64,000 nucleotides of DNA from Phaeobacter sp. J2-8 (GCF_022867865.1 NZ_JALIEC010000002.1:664767-728766), one strand, 5' to 3'; numbered from the stretch's first letter, positions 47,427 to 56,717 are shown. The notes: generated by a model from the letters alone, not told the origin. Program-made: numbers and translations.

Positions 47427-48261
47427 GGCACTGACCCTGTCCGCCGCGCTGATGTTTGGCGCGGCGGCAGCGGTGGGTGCGGCGGCGGGGGACGCCCCGC
47501 AAAAGGTTGTGTCGATCAACCTGTGCACCGATCAACTTGCCATGCTGCTGGCCGCCCCCGGCCAATTGCACGCGGTGTCGTTTCTGGCACGGGACAGCCG
47601 CAGTTCGGCCATGGCCGAAGACGCGATGCAATACCCGATCACCCATGGCCGGGCCGAAGAAATCTATCTGATGCAACCAGATCTGGTCCTTGCAGGCCGC
47701 TATACCGCCCGTGCGACGGTGGACATCCTGCAAAACCTGGGGATTGCGGTTGTGACGTTCGACATCGCCAACAACATGATGGATGTGCGCACCAATCTGA
47801 TCCAGATGGGCGCGGTTCTGGGCCAATCGGAAAAGGCCCAGGAAATGCTGCGCGATTTTGACAGGCAACTGGCGGCTTTTCAGGCCGAGGTCACACGCCG
47901 CCCGCGTGCCGCCCTTTATTATTCCAACGGCTTCACGTCGGGGCGGGGTTCGCTGGCGCATCACATCCTGACCGCCGCCGGGTTTGACAATATCGCCATC
48001 GAAGCAGGCTATGAAAACGGCGGCGCGATGCCGTTGGAGATCCTGGCATTGACCGGACCAGAGGCCATCATCACCGGGCAACCCTACCCCGGTGCCAGCC
48101 GGGCCGAGGCGATCATGGATCATCCGGTGGTGCATTCCCTGCGCCGCGCGTCCAAGGGCGCCAGTCTGACCAACAGCGATTGGGTCTGTGGTACGCCGCA
48201 TGTGCTGCGCGCAATCGAAGGTCTGTTGCCCCTGCGCCGCGAATTGGAAACCCGGCCATGA
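47413..48261 (+). CDS. btuF: Periplasmic cobalamin-binding protein BtuF
   Basis: The likely start is the GTG at 47413, inside the last codons of btuB, with GGA six bases upstream. It yields a signal peptide (RLCKALTLSAALMFG) and 282 residues. The mature part is a class III (helical-backbone) binding protein: VVSINLCTDQLAMLLA, AEEIYLMQPDLVLAG and TGPEAIITG. It passes B12 to BtuCD. The gene overlaps btuB at its start and btuC at its end (ATGA), so the operon is tightly coupled. Confidence 0.92.
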   Translation: MRLCKALTLSAALMFGAAAAVGAAAGDAPQKVVSINLCTDQLAMLLAAPGQLHAVSFLARDSRSSAMAEDAMQYPITHGRAEEIYLMQPDLVLAGRYTARATVDILQNLGIAVVTFDIANNMMDVRTNLIQMGAVLGQSEKAQEMLRDFDRQLAAFQAEVTRRPRAALYYSNGFTSGRGSLAHHILTAAGFDNIAIEAGYENGGAMPLEILALTGPEAIITGQPYPGASRAEAIMDHPVVHSLRRASKGASLTNSDWVCGTPHVLRAIEGLLPLRRELETRP

Positions 48262-49241
48262 CCCGCCTCATGCTTCTGCTGACCCTGGGGGTGCTGGCGC
48301 TGTTTTCGGCGTCGATGCTGATCGGCCCGGCCCCGGTCGGGGTGGGCGACAGCCTGCGGGCGTTGTTCACCGATACGGGCGAACCGATGACGCTGGTGAT
48401 GCGGGAAATCCGCCTGCCGCGCGCGGTGCTGGCCGTGATCACCGGCGCATCGCTGGGCATGAGCGGCGCCGCCATGCAGGGCTATCTGCGCAACCCATTG
48501 GCCGAGCCGGGGTTGATCGGGGTGTCATCCTCGGCGGCTTTGGGGGCGGTGATTGCCCTGCAAACCGGTGCGGCGGCGGCCTTTACCCTGGCATTGCCGC
48601 TTGCCGCGCTTGGCACGGCCTTGATCGGTGTGATGCTGGTGATGGTGCTGGCGGGGCCGCGCGGGGCGTCGTTGACGCTGATCCTGGCGGGGATTGCGAT
48701 TTCAGCGCTGGCCGGTGCGCTTCTGTCGCTGGTGCTGAACTTGTCGCCCAACCCCTTTGCCACATCGGAAATCGTATTCTGGATGATGGGATCGCTGGCG
48801 GATCGGTCGATGGTACATGTCTGGCTGGCGCTGCCATTGTCGCTGTTTGGCTGGATCTTGCTCGGGTCCTTGGGCCGGGGGCTTGATGCGCTGACCCTGG
48901 GCGAAGACGCGGCTGGCGCGCTTGGCATACGCCTGCCCCGCCTGCGGCTGACATTGGTGGTTGGCACGGCCTGTGTGGTCGGCGCGGCCACGGCGGTGGC
49001 CGGGGCCATAGGTTTTGTCGGGTTGGTCGTGCCGCATATCCTGCGGCCATTTGTCGGCGCCCGGCCCTCGCGGTTGGTCTTTGCCTCGGGTCTTGGCGGG
49101 GCGGCACTGGTCCTGGCGGCGGATATTGCCGTGCGCTTGATCCTGCCGGATCGGGATCTGAAGCTGGGGGTTGTGATGGCGCTGATCGGTGCGCCGCTTT
49201 TCCTGCATTTGATTTACAAGACCCGCAAGGAATTCGCATGA
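48258..49241 (+). CDS. btuC: Cobalamin ABC transporter permease BtuC
   Basis: The ATG at 48258 overlaps the btuF stop. The 327-residue FecCD-family permease has about ten membrane helices, with RLPRAVLAVITGASLGMSGAAMQGYLRNPLAEPGLIGV-type conserved text (for example GAAMQGYLRNPLAEPG) and the coupling motif VGFVGLVVPHI (here AIGFVGLVVPHILRP). It forms the inner-membrane channel with BtuD. The downstream btuD start overlaps its stop. Confidence 0.95.
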   Translation: MTRLMLLLTLGVLALFSASMLIGPAPVGVGDSLRALFTDTGEPMTLVMREIRLPRAVLAVITGASLGMSGAAMQGYLRNPLAEPGLIGVSSSAALGAVIALQTGAAAAFTLALPLAALGTALIGVMLVMVLAGPRGASLTLILAGIAISALAGALLSLVLNLSPNPFATSEIVFWMMGSLADRSMVHVWLALPLSLFGWILLGSLGRGLDALTLGEDAAGALGIRLPRLRLTLVVGTACVVGAATAVAGAIGFVGLVVPHILRPFVGARPSRLVFASGLGGAALVLAADIAVRLILPDRDLKLGVVMALIGAPLFLHLIYKTRKEFA

Positions 49242-49999
49242 TGCCGCTTTTGGAGGTTTCCGGTCTGACGGTCCTGCGCGGCGACCACCCGGTTGTCAGC
49301 AACCTGTCCTTTGCCATCGGTCCCGGCGAATGTGTCGGGCTGATCGGTCCGAATGGCGCGGGCAAGACCACGCTTCTGCGGGCTGCGCTTGGCCTTTTGC
49401 CACATCAGGGCCGCAGCAACATTTCCGATCTGGCGATCGGTACGCGGGCGCGCCATGCCGCCTGGATGCCCCAAACGCGCGAGATTGCCTGGCCGATTGA
49501 TGTCGAAGCGGTGATTGCCCTTGGGCGCACGCCCTGGTTGCCGCGCGGCGGCAGTTTGCGTCCCGACGACCGTGCCGCTGTCGAACGTGCGCTGTCACAT
49601 ATGGACCTTGCCCCCTATCGCCGTCGCGCCGCCAATCAGCTGTCCGGGGGCGAGCAGGCACGCGTGTTGATTGCCCGCGCATTGGCCCAGGAAACGCCGC
49701 TGTTGATGGCCGATGAACCCATCGCCGGGCTGGATCCGGCGGCACAGATTGCCACGATGCAGGTGTTTGGCCAAATCGCGGCCGAAGGCAAGGCGGTGGT
49801 CGTCTCTTTGCACGATCTGGGTCTTGCAGCGCGCCACTGCACCCGCATCCTTATGCTGGACCACGGCCAATTGGTCGCCGATGGCCCGCCCGCCGAGGTG
49901 CTGACCCCGGCCCGTCTGGCCGAGGTCTTTGCCCTGCGGGCGTATTACCAGACCGGCCCGGATGGCCCGATCTTTCAACCGCTGGAATATCTGCGCTGA
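49238..49999 (+). CDS. btuD: Cobalamin ABC transporter ATPase BtuD
   Basis: The 253-residue ABC protein has Walker A GPNGAGKTTLLR (residues about 38-49), signature LSGGEQARVLIARAL, Walker B LLMADEPIAGLD and the switch His in SLHDLGLAARH. Its ATG overlaps the btuC stop (ATGA). It closes the riboswitch-led operon and converges on the Mrp gene 24 bases away. Confidence 0.95.
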   Translation: MMPLLEVSGLTVLRGDHPVVSNLSFAIGPGECVGLIGPNGAGKTTLLRAALGLLPHQGRSNISDLAIGTRARHAAWMPQTREIAWPIDVEAVIALGRTPWLPRGGSLRPDDRAAVERALSHMDLAPYRRRAANQLSGGEQARVLIARALAQETPLLMADEPIAGLDPAAQIATMQVFGQIAAEGKAVVVSLHDLGLAARHCTRILMLDHGQLVADGPPAEVLTPARLAEVFALRAYYQTGPDGPIFQPLEYLR

Positions 50000-50023
50000 C
50001 AGCCGCGGCTCACGCCGCCATGT

Positions 50024-51094
50024 TCAAATCAAGCCGCCCTTGATCAACCCGGCCGCAAGCTGTGCATAGGCCTCGGCCATCGGGCCATCACCCGCCGCCA
50101 CCGGCGTGCCGCCATCGCCCGCCAAACGGGTGTCGAGATCAATCGGCAACTGCGCCAGAAGCGGCACCCCCATTTGCTGCGCCTCGGTCGCGACGCCGCC
50201 ATGGCCAAAGATATGCGCCTCATGCCCACAGTTCGGGCAGTGAAAGGTCGACATGTTTTCGATCAGGCCCAGGATCGGGGTCTTCAACGTTCCAAACATA
50301 TCTATCGCCTTGCGCGCATCCAGCAGCGCCACGTCCTGGGGTGTGGACACAACAATGGCACCGGACAGATCGGATTTCTGACACAGGGTCAGTTGCACAT
50401 CCCCCGTCCCCGGCGGCAGGTCGACCAACAGCACATCCAATTCGCCCCAAGCCACCTGCCCCAACATCTGTTGCAACGCCCCCATCAACATCGGCCCGCG
50501 CCACACCACAGCCTTGTTCGGGTCCATCATCAACCCGATCGACATCATGGTCACCCCATGTGCCACCAGCGGTTCGATGGTCTTGCCATCCGGGCTGGCG
50601 GGTCGTTTGCTCACCCCCATCATCCGCGGCTGGCTGGGGCCATAGATATCCGCATCCAACAGGCCGACGCGTTTACCGGCCCGGGTCAGCGCCACGGCAA
50701 GGTTCGATGACACGGTGGATTTGCCCACCCCGCCCTTGCCCGAGCCGATGGCGATGATGCGCTTCACCCCCGCCGGTTTCATCGGCCCGGCCTGTGGTTT
50801 TGGGTGGCCGCCGATCTTGAGATTGGGCGCGGGTTTGGCCGACGCTGCGGCAGGGCCATGCGCTGTCAGCATAGCTTGTACTTTTTGCACGCCGGGCACG
50901 GTGGCCACCGCCCGCTCTGCCGCCTGGCGCAATGGTTCCATCTGGCGGGCGATTTCCGGTGACGGCGCTTCGATCACAAAAGACGCCAAACCGTCCTGAA
51001 ACCGCAAAGCACGAATCAAATCGCGCGAAATCAGGTCGCCCCCGTCCGGCAGGGCAAGCTCTGCCAGTTTTTCTTGAATAAGTTTCTCTGTCAT
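50024..51094 (-). CDS. Mrp/ApbC-type iron-sulfur cluster carrier ATPase
   Basis: The ATG at 51094 ([13 protein letters not shown]) is preferred; an in-frame ATG 12 bases upstream is possible. The 356-residue protein has an N-terminal MIP18-like domain (about residues 1-80), a linker, then a deviant Walker [30 protein letters not shown] and the cluster-binding CxxC (FHCPNCGHE) follow. Mrp/ApbC proteins load or transfer [4Fe-4S] clusters in the cytosol. The gene is convergent with btuD and divergent from the DUF1127 gene. Confidence 0.94.
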   Translation of the reverse strand: MTEKLIQEKLAELALPDGGDLISRDLIRALRFQDGLASFVIEAPSPEIARQMEPLRQAAERAVATVPGVQKVQAMLTAHGPAAASAKPAPNLKIGGHPKPQAGPMKPAGVKRIIAIGSGKGGVGKSTVSSNLAVALTRAGKRVGLLDADIYGPSQPRMMGVSKRPASPDGKTIEPLVAHGVTMMSIGLMMDPNKAVVWRGPMLMGALQQMLGQVAWGELDVLLVDLPPGTGDVQLTLCQKSDLSGAIVVSTPQDVALLDARKAIDMFGTLKTPILGLIENMSTFHCPNCGHEAHIFGHGGVATEAQQMGVPLLAQLPIDLDTRLAGDGGTPVAAGDGPMAEAYAQLAAGLIKGGLI

Positions 51095-51320
51095 TTCTCT
51101 GCCCATTTCCTTGGCGTCGCTGCACCATAGCAACGCATCCCAAACCGTTACCGCAACCATTTCGCGAATTTTTGCGACCTTGGTCGCATTCACACTTCCT
51201 TAACACCCGTTAACTCATGCAATTTCTGCATAGCAGCATTGTCCAACCGTGTATTGTGCAGCCGCAGCATAATGCTAAATTGAATACAACAAGAAACACA
51301 GTCACAGAGGCAACAGCGCC

Positions 51321-51533
51321 ATGGCAGACATCACAAACACCAGCCCCGTCCTTACCGGACCGGTGGCACGCGTACAAACAATGTTGCGCGCTTTTGGCAC
51401 CCGCGTCGCCCAATACCGCGTGTACCGCGACACATTGCATGAACTGCAAATGTTGTCGGTCCGGGAATTGAATGACCTGGGCGTAAGCCAGTCCGAAATT
51501 CGTCGCGTCGCATACGAAGCGGCATACCACTAA
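51321..51533 (+). CDS. DUF1127 small protein, CcaF1-like host gene of the sRNA array
   Basis: The 70-residue, basic protein has a C-terminal DUF1127 domain (RDTLHELQMLSVRELNDLGVS in part, then SEIRRVAYEAAYH). In Rhodobacter sphaeroides a DUF1127 gene (RSP_6037, ccaF1) is co-transcribed with four downstream CUCCUCC-loop sRNAs (CcsR1-4) under stress sigma factors; its product is reported as RNA-binding. The same arrangement is seen here, with the first hairpin nine bases after the stop. I could not place a stress-sigma promoter with confidence. Confidence 0.88.
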   Translation: MADITNTSPVLTGPVARVQTMLRAFGTRVAQYRVYRDTLHELQMLSVRELNDLGVSQSEIRRVAYEAAYH

Positions 51534-51541
51534 TAAGGAAT

Positions 51542-51574
51542 CAGAAGGCTCTCTCCTCCTCCCTGAGTCTTCTG
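51542..51574 (+). ncRNA. CcsR-like hairpin 1
   Basis: CAGAAG and CTTCTG close a loop containing CTCTCCTCCTCCCTGA. The CCTCCTCCC core is exposed in the loop, complementary to Shine-Dalgarno-type AGGAGG. Confidence 0.82.
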
Positions 51575-51580
51575 TGTCTT

Positions 51581-51617
51581 TGCGGCGGCATCTCTCCTCC
51601 TCCCTGATGTCGCCGCA
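51581..51617 (+). ncRNA. CcsR-like hairpin 2
   Basis: TGCGGCG and CGCCGCA form the stem. The loop repeats CTCTCCTCCTCCCTGA exactly as in hairpin 1, and ATTTTTAC follows. Confidence 0.85.
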
Positions 51618-51650
51618 TTTTTACAACTGGGCCTGAACGCCCAACCAGAG

Positions 51651-51686
51651 ATTTCCGCGCTCTCTCCTCCCATTGTGCGTGGAAAT
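51651..51686 (+). ncRNA. CcsR-like hairpin 3
   Basis: ATTTCC-G-CGC pairs with GCG-T-GGAAAT around CTCTCCTCCCATTG. A small separate hairpin (TGGGC/GCCCA, 51628-51643) lies between this and hairpin 2. Confidence 0.82.
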
Positions 51687-51689
51687 ACC

Positions 51690-51723
51690 GGACCCAAGGC
51701 TCTCCTCCCATTGCCAAGGGTCC
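51690..51723 (+). ncRNA. CcsR-like hairpin 4
   Basis: GGACCC/GGGTCC and an inner GGC/GCC enclose TCTCCTCCCATT. The loop matches hairpins 3 and 5, while the stems differ in sequence, as expected for selection on structure. Confidence 0.85.
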
Positions 51724-51731
51724 AAACATCG

Positions 51732-51766
51732 CCGGTGCTTCGTCTCCTCCCATTCTGAGGCGCTGG
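51732..51766 (+). ncRNA. CcsR-like hairpin 5
   Basis: CCGGTGCTTC pairs with GAGGCGCTGG, using three G-U pairs, around GTCTCCTCCCATTCT. It is a fifth member, beyond the four known in Rhodobacter sphaeroides. Confidence 0.78.
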
Positions 51767-51768
51767 TA

Positions 51769-51811
51769 AATAAAGACGGCGGCACATCCTCCCGTGCCGC
51801 CGTTCTTTATT
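51769..51811 (+). terminator. Terminator of the sRNA array, with its own CCTCCC loop
   Basis: AATAAAG-ACGGCGGCAC pairs with GTGCCGCCGT-T-CTTTATT around the loop ATCCTCCC, ending in a TTCTTTATTT tail. It is a strong intrinsic terminator whose loop also carries the pyrimidine motif. Confidence 0.9.
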
Positions 51812-51889
51812 TCGGGGGTCTGAATTTCAGTGCCAAATTGCGACATCGGTCGCGAACGCCATGAGCGGCAATAATGCCCGCCCAGCGGT

Positions 51890-52449
51890 CTATTGCGCGG
51901 TGGGCGACTTCAGCAATTTTCCCAAAGTGTTCCAATTGCGCCCCGTCCCCGGTTGACCAATCAGCTTGTCCAGCCGCACCGGTGTCAATTTCGACATACC
52001 GACACCATCAACATAGTCGACAAACAGCCCGCGGCTGACCGGGACCAGCCGCTCTGGCCCCAGATCCCAATCAGCGACGCGCTGTCGTGCGGCATCATCC
52101 AACGCCCGTGCCGTGGCCACATACAGAACCCGCGCCGGTCGCGTGGTCGTTTCTGTCACAAATGGCGTTTCGGACATGATCTGACCCAGCTCCGCGCGGG
52201 TCATCACAACCACGGAGTTCCCCGGCAGCGACAGACCAAAACCGATCAAAACCTCTTCGATCAAGGCTTGCAAGGCATCGCCAGGGGTATCGCCGGGGGC
52301 ATCAGAGCGAAACAGCAGGTTCCCCGTGGCCAGAACCGTGCGCACATCATCCAGGCCACGGGCCGAAACCGCGCCGCGCAAATCCGCCATCGACATCTTT
52401 TTATGGGTGACTGGCCCGATCGCCCAATCAATGCCACCCAATCCGCCAT
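51890..52449 (-). CDS. DUF1697 family protein, one frameshift near its start
   Basis: The gene starts at the ATG (52449) that overlaps the uvrD stop (TGATG) and reads MADWVALIGRSG. A missing base near 52414 then shifts to the frame reading VTHKKMSMADLRGAVSARGLD in part, and on to a 186-residue total, the usual size. DUF1697 marks are KMSMADLRGAV, VRTVLATGNLLF and the ending GRNWNTLGKLLK. Its function is unknown. Because of this and a second indel in uvrD, the raw sequence shows a long artificial fusion. Coupled translation with uvrD is likely. Confidence 0.82.
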
Positions 52450-54801
52450 CAGAACGGCACATCGTCGGACCCGGTGACAATCTTGCGACCACCTTCTTGG
52501 TTCCGGCTTTTTCAAACTGAATTTCCAGCTTGTCACCCTCGATCCCGATCACGCTGCCATAGCCGAATTTCTGGTGAAACACCCGTTCGCCCACCGTATG
52601 GCTTGAGATTGCGGTGGCATCGATCACCGTATTCCGGGTTTCGCGCGGCTGCGACATCGGGCGTTGATTCTGCCGATCCTGCAAGCGTTTCCAACCCGGT
52701 GAATTATAGACATTCGCCTCGGCGACACGTGTTTCAATCCCAGAGCCATAGCTTTGCGCGCCCCTGCCGCCACCGCCCCCGCTATACAGGCCCGACGGGG
52801 TCAGGACATCGACATGTTCCTCTGGCAATTCGTCCACGAATCGCGACGGTAATTGCGATTGCCACTGGCCAAACACCCGCCGATTGGCGGCAAAGGAGAT
52901 GGTACAAACCTCTTCGGCCCGCGTAATGCCGACATAGGCCAGCCTGCGTTCCTCTTCGAGGCCCTTGAGGCCGCTTTCATCCATGCTGCGCTGGGACGGG
53001 AAAAGCCCGTCTTCCCACCCCGGCAGAAAGACCGCCGGAAATTCCAGCCCCTTGGCCGCATGCAAGGTCATGATCGACACTTTTGCGTCGGCCTCTTCGC
53101 TTTCGTTGTCCATGATCAGACTGACATGTTCCAAAAACCCTTGCAGGTTTTCAAAGGCCTCAAGCGCCTTGACCAATTCCTTGAGGTTCTCCAGCCGCCC
53201 CGGCGCCTCTGGCGTCTTGTCGTTTTGCCAATGCGCGGTGTAGCCGCTTTCATCCAGAATGATCTGTGCCAATTCCACATGGCTCAGATCCTTGTCGCCG
53301 GTCATGCGCCCCCAGCGCGCCAAGCCGTCAATCAGCCCCGCCAAGGCGTTGCCGCCCTTGCCCTTGATCGCACCAGAATCAACGGCGATCCGGGCCCCGG
53401 CAACCAGTGGCACATTGTTTTCACGCGCCAGACGCTGAATGGTTTGCTGTGCCTTATCGCCCAGCCCCCGTTTCGGCGTATTCACAATACGCTCAAACGC
53501 CAAATCATCCTCGGGGCTGACCACTACCCGGAAATAGGCCATCGCATCGCGAATTTCCAAACGTTCGTAAAAGCGTGGGCCGCCAATGACCCGGTAAGGC
53601 AAACCTATGGTCAGAAACCGGTCTTCAAACGCGCGCATTTGATGGGATGCCCGCACCAGAATCGCCATGTCATCCAGGCTGAAACCACGCATGCCACGGG
53701 TGCCGCCCTGCATCGCCTCGATCTCTTCGCCGATCCAGCGCGCCTCTTCTTCGCCATCCCAATGGCCAATCAGACGCACCTTTTCGCCCGCCTCGGCCTC
53801 GGTCCACAATTCCTTGCCCAACCGGCCCTGATTGCCGGCAATCACCCCCCCAGCCGCCGCCAGAATATGCGGCGTCGAGCGATAGTTCTGCTCCAGCCGC
53901 ACCACCGTGGCGCCGGGAAAATCCTTTTCAAACCGCAGGATATTGCCGACCTCGGCCCCGCGCCAGCCATAGATCGACTGATCATCATCGCCGACACAAC
54001 AGATGTTCTTGTGCCCCCCCGCCAACAACCGCAGCCAGAGGTATTGGGCGACGTTGGTATCCTGATACTCGTCGACCAGAATGTATCGGAACCAGCGCTG
54101 ATATTGCGCCAGAACGTCGTCATGTTTCTGAAAGATCGTGACGCAATGCAGCAGCAGATCGCCAAAATCGGTGGCGTTCAATTCCCGCAGCCGCAGTTGA
54201 TACTGGGCGTAAAGCTCGACACCGCGATTGTTAAACGCCCCGGCCTCTGCCGCGGGGATATTTTCCGGTGTCCAGGCCCGGTTTTTCCAACCATCAATGA
54301 TATGCGACAACTGGCGCGCGGCCAACGTTTGTCGTCGATGTTGGCAGCCGACAGAAGTTGCTTCAACAACCGGATCTGATCATCCGTATCCAGAATGGTA
54401 AAGTTGGATTTCAACCCCACCAGTTCCGCATGACGGCGCAACAATTTGACACCAATCGCGTGAAAGGTGCCCATCCACGGCAGCCCCTCGACCACCTGCC
54501 CCAGCAACCGTCCGACCCGCACTTTCATTTCGCGCGCCGCCTTGTTGGTAAAGGTCACCGCCAAAATTTCATTTGGCCGGGCCCGACCGGTGTTCAGCAA
54601 ATGGGCAATCCGGGTGGTCAGCGCCTTGGTCTTGCCGGTCCCCGCGCCTGCAAGCATCAGGACCGGACCATCCAGTGCCTCAACCGCGGTGCGTTGCGCC
54701 GGGTTCAAGCCATCCAGATAGGGCGCGGGCCGCGCCGCCATGGCACGTTGCGACAGACTGGAGGCCGCTTCGAATGCATCAATATCGTCAAAATTGCTCA
54801 T
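52449..54801 (-). CDS. uvrD: UvrD/PcrA-type DNA helicase, two frameshifts
   Basis: The start is taken at 54801 (MSNFDDIDAFEAAS). Residues 1-160 carry Walker A GAGTGKTKALTT and AVTFTNKAAREMKVR. A missing base near 54320 shifts to a second frame with ILVDEYQDTN, GDDDQSIYGWRGA, MTLHAAKGLEFPAVFLPGWE and YVGITRAEE. A second missing base near 52480 hides the true end, VTGSDDVPF and stop. With both restored the protein is 784 residues, a normal superfamily 1 3'-5' helicase for nucleotide excision and mismatch repair. A LexA box lies 41 bases upstream. Confidence 0.92.
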
Positions 54802-54841
54802 GGGGGCGAACATAGACACTTCGGCCGGCCCTGAAAAGCCT

Positions 54842-54856
54842 GTTCGCCTTCTGTTC
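54842..54856 (-). promoter_or_regulatory. LexA (SOS) box upstream of uvrD
   Basis: GTTC-GCCTTCT-GTTC matches the alphaproteobacterial LexA operator GTTC-N7-GTTC exactly (read on the plus strand). It is 41 bases upstream of the uvrD ATG, a sensible operator position. It predicts SOS induction of uvrD and of the coupled DUF1697 gene. Confidence 0.75.
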
Positions 54857-54882
54857 ACGTCGAATCCTGTTTCAAGGCAAGA

Positions 54883-54937
54883 GGGGGCTCTGCCCCCGCC
54901 CTTTGGGCCCCCCGGGATATTTTCAGTCAGATGAAAG
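54883..54937 (+). repeat. Dispersed intergenic repeat, copy D (diverged)
   Basis: GGGGGCTCTGCCCCC is followed by GCCCTTTGGGC, CCCCCGG and GATATTTTCAGTCAGATGAAAG. The hairpin half matches copy A. The tail differs from GATATTTTTGAACAGAAG, so this is a variant subtype. It lies between uvrD and trkH. Confidence 0.7.
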
Positions 54938-55116
54938 CTCAGGCCCCAGTGTTCAAGACACCGAGGCGAGATGCATCAACGCTCAAGCAACCGGGGGCTT
55001 TCACCTGACGCGGTCATCGGCTTCCCAGCCTGTACCGCAGATCCAAATGTCGGCCGTTATGGTTAAGGAACCGTTTCATCTGACCGGAAATATCCCCGCC
55101 GGAGGCATGAACCTCT
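54938..55116. other. Remainder of the uvrD-trkH intergenic region
   Basis: No gene is seen. TGAAAGC (54932-54938) and GCTTTCA (54997-55003), each flanked by a GC-rich block, could form a long-range stem that ends trkH transcripts on the minus strand. Otherwise I see nothing in it. Confidence 0.35.
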
Positions 55117-56565
55117 TTACGCCCGCCAGAAGTTCACGGTCAGGATGGCAAAGACCGCAAGCAATTCCAGTCGCCCGACCAGCATCCCCGCCGACAACAG
55201 CCATTTCGCGGTATCGTTCAAGGTGGCAAAATTGCCCGCCGGACCAATGACGGAACCAAGTCCGGGGCCGATGTTGCCGAGGGCCGTCGCAGCACCGGAA
55301 ATCGACGTGACAAAGTCGAGGCCCGTCGCAGACAGAAGCACCGCCAAAACACCCAAAGACACCACGAAGAACATGAAAAACGACATCACCGAGCTGAGAA
55401 CATCCTCCCCCACGGCGCGCCCTTCGAAACGTGTGGTGAAGATACCATTCGGTGAGCGGATGCGCTTCAACTGTACCCGGATCGAGGCAAACAGCAGCTG
55501 GTAGCGGAAGATTTTGACGGAACAGGCGGTGGATCCCGCGCAGCCCCCGATAAGCCCGATGAAGAAGAATAGGGAAATCATCAACGGGCCCCAGCCCATG
55601 TAATCGACACTTGCATAGCCGGTGCCCGATATGATCGACGAGATATTGAACAAGGCTTCGCGGAATGCCTGTTCCGGGTGATGCGGAAAGACCATCAACA
55701 GCACGGCGGTCGAAAACACGACCAGCACCGCGATGGTCAGCAAGAAGACCCGAACCTGGCTGTCGCGAAACAATGGCCGGGCAGATCCGTTGACCAGCTG
55801 CACGTACCGTACAAACGGCAAAGCGGCGAGGATCATGAACACCGAAGCGACATATTCCATCGGCCCGGTAAAGGCCCCAAAAGAGGCGTCATAGGTCGAA
55901 AAACCGCCTGTGGAAATCGTGGTCAACGCATGGACGGATGCATCAAACGGATCCATGCCAAACAGGATATACAGCAGCGCGCAGGCCAATGTCAGGCTGA
56001 CGTAGATCACCGAGATCTGGCTGGCGATCTGCGTCGCGCGGGGCAGGATTTTGCCCATTGTGTCAAAGCTTTCGGCGCGAAAGATCTGCATGCCGCCGAC
56101 CCGCAACTCCGGCAGGAAAACCATGGCAACCACAATGATGCCGATCCCGCCCAACCACTGCAGCAGCCCCCGCCACAACAACAGCCCCTTGGGCAGGGTA
56201 TCCAATCCGGTGAAAACGGTAGAGCCGGTTGTCGTCAGCCCCGACATCGCCTCGAAAAATGCATCGACATAGCGTGCTTCTGTCGCGCCGATCATGAAGG
56301 GCAATGCGCCAAACACCGGCAGCGCCAACCAGACACCGGTGGTCAACAAAAACGTCTGTTGGATCGAAAGTCCCGACTTGACCCCATTGGAGCAGGCCAA
56401 AGCCATCAGGCCGCCGGACAATATTGTCACCACGCCGCTTTCGACAAAAACAGGCCAATGGCCCCGCCCCTCGGCCAGATCGACCAGGAAAGGCAGAAAC
56501 ATCGTGGCGCCAAGACAGGCCACCAACAATCCGATCACGTATCCGACGGGGCGAATATCAAACAT
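55117..56565 (-). CDS. TrkH-family potassium uptake protein
   Basis: The 482-residue membrane protein has four M-P-M repeats. Selectivity-filter segments are visible as MSGLTTTGSTVF, TTISTGGFSTYD, ISGTGYASVDY and ALGNIGPGLG. The intramembrane loop FIGLIGGCAGSTACSVKIFR is typical of TrkH/KtrB. It imports K+ and normally needs a cytosolic TrkA regulator, which is not in this window. TrkH is favoured over TrkG or KtrB, but the subtype is not proven. Confidence 0.93.
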   Translation of the reverse strand: MFDIRPVGYVIGLLVACLGATMFLPFLVDLAEGRGHWPVFVESGVVTILSGGLMALACSNGVKSGLSIQQTFLLTTGVWLALPVFGALPFMIGATEARYVDAFFEAMSGLTTTGSTVFTGLDTLPKGLLLWRGLLQWLGGIGIIVVAMVFLPELRVGGMQIFRAESFDTMGKILPRATQIASQISVIYVSLTLACALLYILFGMDPFDASVHALTTISTGGFSTYDASFGAFTGPMEYVASVFMILAALPFVRYVQLVNGSARPLFRDSQVRVFLLTIAVLVVFSTAVLLMVFPHHPEQAFREALFNISSIISGTGYASVDYMGWGPLMISLFFFIGLIGGCAGSTACSVKIFRYQLLFASIRVQLKRIRSPNGIFTTRFEGRAVGEDVLSSVMSFFMFFVVSLGVLAVLLSATGLDFVTSISGAATALGNIGPGLGSVIGPAGNFATLNDTAKWLLSAGMLVGRLELLAVFAILTVNFWRA

Positions 56566-56717
56566 GCGGCAAAGCGTTGGACCCCGCTTGCCGGGGTGTC
56601 AAGACAAGCAAACGAATGTAGCGCCCACTGTGGGAAAATGTCCCTAGATTTGGCTGCGATTTTGGGGCGATGCACGATCTGAACGCGCGGCGTTCGTCGT
56701 GGCGACGTGGCCGAAAA

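Noticed and set aside
45453..47528. 691-codon open frame on the minus strand opposite btuB
   Set aside because: It mirrors btuB, has no recognisable motif and no ribosome binding site. It is a coding shadow.
51542..51811. CRISPR array explanation for repeated CTCCTCC motifs
   Set aside because: The repeats are short, unevenly spaced and sit in loops of different stems. There are no constant-length spacers and no cas genes.
51890..54325. Novel UvrD-DUF1697 fusion protein
   Set aside because: Single-base corrections restore two normal genes with natural ends and a TGATG overlap, so the fusion is most likely artificial.
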